Assembly: GCF_033971885.1 (NCBI RefSeq)
Contig: NZ_JALBUS010000011.1
Coordinates: 4,046 to 68,045 of the forward strand
Reading direction: 5' to 3'
Origin: Absicoccus intestinalis
GTDB lineage: Bacteria; Bacillota_I; Bacilli_A; Erysipelotrichales; Erysipelotrichaceae
Length of the DNA stretch: 64,000 nucleotides
Shown in pieces: positions 62,288 through 64,000 of this stretch. The notes beneath the pieces are model-generated. The model saw only the letters and a program-made list of their open reading frames with translations. It was not told the DNA's origin and searched no databases. The position numbers and the translations under genes are program-made. Each line of letters opens with the position of its first letter. Positions within the stretch are counted from its first letter, which is position 1.

Positions 62288-63607
62288 ATGCCTGCAAAAA
62301 CAAGATCGAAAAAAACGACGACTACAACGAAGAGTGCTACCACAACCAAAAAAGTAGCAAGCGCTAGCGCAAAGCCAACGGAAGAAGTATCAAAAACGGC
62401 AAAGAAAGTAGAACCGGCACAGAAAGATACGACGACAAAAACGGCTGCGAAAAAAACAACAGCTAAAAAAGTCACTCCAGCAAAGAAGACAACAGCGAAG
62501 AAATCCGCTGAGCCAAAAACAGAAGCAAAACCAGCAACTAAGAAAGTGGAAGCAAAACCAGTTGCCACAAAAACAGCAGAAGTGAAACCAGCAACCAAGA
62601 AAGTGGAAGCAAAGCCAGTGGCGACAACGGCAAAAAAACCGGCTGCAAAGAAAACGGTCACTAAAAAGGCAACGGCTGCTAAAAAAGCACCGGCAAAACG
62701 GGCAACGGCTGCCAAAGCTGCCAATAAGAAAGTAGCTGCAAAAAAAGCGACAACGAAAAAAACGGCTAAAAAGCCGGTTGTCAATACAGCAAAGACCGAA
62801 CAATACAATAGTTTTGCGATGGATACATGTTTTGAAATGGCTCGTGCCATGGGTGTCAACATGGATTATGAAAACTATGCTTCATTATTGTTGGATAATG
62901 CCGATATTGATGCGTTGACTAAAAAAGTATTGGATGATTTCCATGTGGATACCAAAGCATTTACGTTTGAAAAAGACGGATATGATACCGATCTGATTCG
63001 TGTCATCTTTGATCGTGTTGCCGATACGGTCGATATTAAAGCATCTGATTTTGAACAAATTGGTAAAGATGTGAAGGCTCATGCTTCTTATACCATTAAG
63101 GATGATGCAACGGTCAACAATGAAGAATACCAAAAAGAATTTGATATCGTACGGAAAGTATTGATGATCGCACAACGCAAGAACATTCATCAAAGTGCCG
63201 ATCTTGTTGAGTTGATCAAAGTGGATGTGACCGACATGATCCAGACATTCATGGATCTTGCCTATCATGTATTGCCATTGTTTGAATACGATGATGTGAA
63301 ATATTATGAGAATTTCATTTTTGCGGTCCTTTCCCAATTGGATGATCTTCATCAAAAATGGGGAACACGTGCTTTGATGGATATTGCTGATTTGTATATC
63401 AAACATGGTGATTATGGTCAAGGTGATGCCAATTATAACTATGTATTGCGTGAAAACCAGATCAAGGATATGATTTATTATCGTTTTGCGAATGTATATG
63501 TCGATATTGATTTGGATAAAGCCAAAGCCATTGCGAACAGTGCATTCCAATATGTCGATGATCGATATGATTATTATCCAAAATTGATTGAAATCTTAGA
63601 GAAGTAG
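62288..63607 (+). CDS. Histone-H1-like Lys/Ala-rich protein with acidic C-terminal domain
   Basis: 439 residues in two parts. The first ~165 are almost only Lys, Ala, Thr, Pro and Val, with AAKK/TAKK-type repeats and a 17-residue unit (KPATKKVEAKPVAT) repeated twice. This resembles eukaryotic H1 tails and bacterial H1-like DNA-binding proteins. The rest (about 170-439) is an acidic, helical domain with no recognised family (TALMD and TPR-like pairs such as LMDIADLYIKHGDYGQGDANYNYVL). GGAGGAAG precedes the ATG. A nucleic-acid-binding role for the tail is inferred. An IS begins shortly after its stop. Confidence 0.75.
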   Translation: MPAKTRSKKTTTTTKSATTTKKVASASAKPTEEVSKTAKKVEPAQKDTTTKTAAKKTTAKKVTPAKKTTAKKSAEPKTEAKPATKKVEAKPVATKTAEVKPATKKVEAKPVATTAKKPAAKKTVTKKATAAKKAPAKRATAAKAANKKVAAKKATTKKTAKKPVVNTAKTEQYNSFAMDTCFEMARAMGVNMDYENYASLLLDNADIDALTKKVLDDFHVDTKAFTFEKDGYDTDLIRVIFDRVADTVDIKASDFEQIGKDVKAHASYTIKDDATVNNEEYQKEFDIVRKVLMIAQRKNIHQSADLVELIKVDVTDMIQTFMDLAYHVLPLFEYDDVKYYENFIFAVLSQLDDLHQKWGTRALMDIADLYIKHGDYGQGDANYNYVLRENQIKDMIYYRFANVYVDIDLDKAKAIANSAFQYVDDRYDYYPKLIEILEK

Positions 63608-63623
63608 GTATGTGGGAGTGATA

Positions 63624-64000
63624 TGACCCCTGTCAAGTAGACAGCGAAAATATCCAAAATAACTACCAAGCAAGGTCAATTCGATTTGGCCTTGTTTTTA
63701 TTGTTGTGCTTGTTCCTGTTGCTTTGCTCTTCTCAATCTTTTCCCAGAATCGTTCTATTCTTCTATTTGGTGCAATTGGATATTGTTCCGGTGTATCTGC
63801 AGCCAGTGCTTCCTGTCTTACCTGATATGCAGTCTTCCCATGAAAACGTTTCTGTGGATATTTGTAGATATAGTATTCATATGTCCTGTAAATGATTTCT
63901 GCAGCTTCTTCATACGTATGTGCCTTGCCAAACAAAACTTTGGCCATATCTTTGATGAATCCCTGAAAAGATTCTACTGGTCCATTATCGATACAGTGAC
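63624..64000 (-). mobile_element. IS3-like insertion sequence, right part, cut by window end
   Basis: TGACCCCTGTCAAGTAGACA at 63624 looks like the terminal inverted repeat of IS3/IS150-type elements. The transposase gene on the minus strand ends 39 bases inside it. The element runs off the window. The target-site duplication cannot be checked from here. Confidence 0.6.
63663..64000 (-). CDS. IS3-like transposase, C-terminal part
   Basis: The open frame continues to the window edge. It carries DNGPVESFQGFIK, with the last catalytic glutamate of a DDE integrase core, then YEEAAEIIYRTYEYYIYKYPQKRFHGKTA, in two parts, the usual C-terminal IS3 helix region. The N-terminal residues lie outside the window. 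Function: transposition of its own element. Confidence 0.75.
   Translation of the reverse strand, partial: HCIDNGPVESFQGFIKDMAKVLFGKAHTYEEAAEIIYRTYEYYIYKYPQKRFHGKTAYQVRQEALAADTPEQYPIAPNRRIERFWEKIEKSKATGTSTTIKTRPNRIDLAW

Noticed and set aside
62269..62862. 197-codon minus-strand frame rich in Ala, Val and Phe
   Set aside because: It is the antisense of the Lys/Ala/Thr-rich coding region, whose biased codons leave the opposite strand open by composition.

Overview
The window looks like chromosomal DNA of a low-GC, fermentative, anaerobic member of the Bacillota. An Erysipelotrichales-like gut bacterium is my best guess. The reasons are AT-rich codon usage, strong AGGAGG-type ribosome binding sites, class B sortase, MurG/MurB/DivIB and FakA/Asp23 genes of Gram-positive type, a pyruvate formate-lyase plus L-lactate dehydrogenase pair, and a ZTP (pfl) riboswitch. 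The genus is an inference.

Layout. 1-1330 is a gene-poor stretch of decayed coding sequence. 1362-6522 (minus) holds an Orn/Lys/Arg decarboxylase with an AGCS amino-acid:cation symporter, then the serine pair serC-serA. 6693-10072 holds mgtE, a CapA-like phosphatase, smpB and the tmRNA gene ssrA, whose promoter lies in the end of smpB. 10254-24688 is a mosaic of housekeeping and stress genes: two flavodoxins, a membrane-anchored matrixin-type metalloprotease, a bifunctional Ada, a LexA/CI-like repressor divergent from a tiny hydrophobic peptide gene, a SWIM-SNF2 helicase, dxs, flavin and PNPOx-like oxidoreductases, and a MerR regulator coupled to a flavodoxin.

24700-37000 is visibly more AT-rich and is a defence island. 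It carries a complete type I-C CRISPR-Cas operon in canonical order (cas3-cas5c-cas8c-cas7c-cas4-cas1-cas2). A strong internal ribosome binding site in cas8c would make the small subunit Cas11c. A structured leader follows, then an array of 12 identical 33-bp repeats plus one degenerate terminal repeat. Next is a large SNF2-type ATPase gene interrupted by a single in-frame TAG. A candidate small RNA precedes the operon.

37069-40262 is pyruvate formate-lyase and its activase behind a ZTP riboswitch, with a possible second promoter downstream of the riboswitch. 40318-43522 holds a patatin, a HAD phosphatase, an aldose-epimerase-like protein and sortase B. 43552-48637 is a cell-wall/division block (murG, murB, divIB) followed by asp23-like and fakA. 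The DivIB homologue ends in an unusual aromatic repeat tail resembling a eukaryotic OCRE domain. 48739-57071 holds a DUF438/hemerythrin/PAS protein, a LysR regulator divergent from a heterodimeric ABC exporter, a metallophosphoesterase and a two-component system. 57145-63607 holds ldh, htrA, an MBOAT/DHHW acyl-transfer pair and a histone-H1-like Lys/Ala-rich protein. The window ends inside an IS3-like insertion sequence.

The most interesting points are the Cas11c internal start, the nonsense-interrupted SNF2 ATPase beside the CRISPR array, the operator-rich repressor/mini-peptide locus, the OCRE-like tail on DivIB, and several genes that look leaderless.
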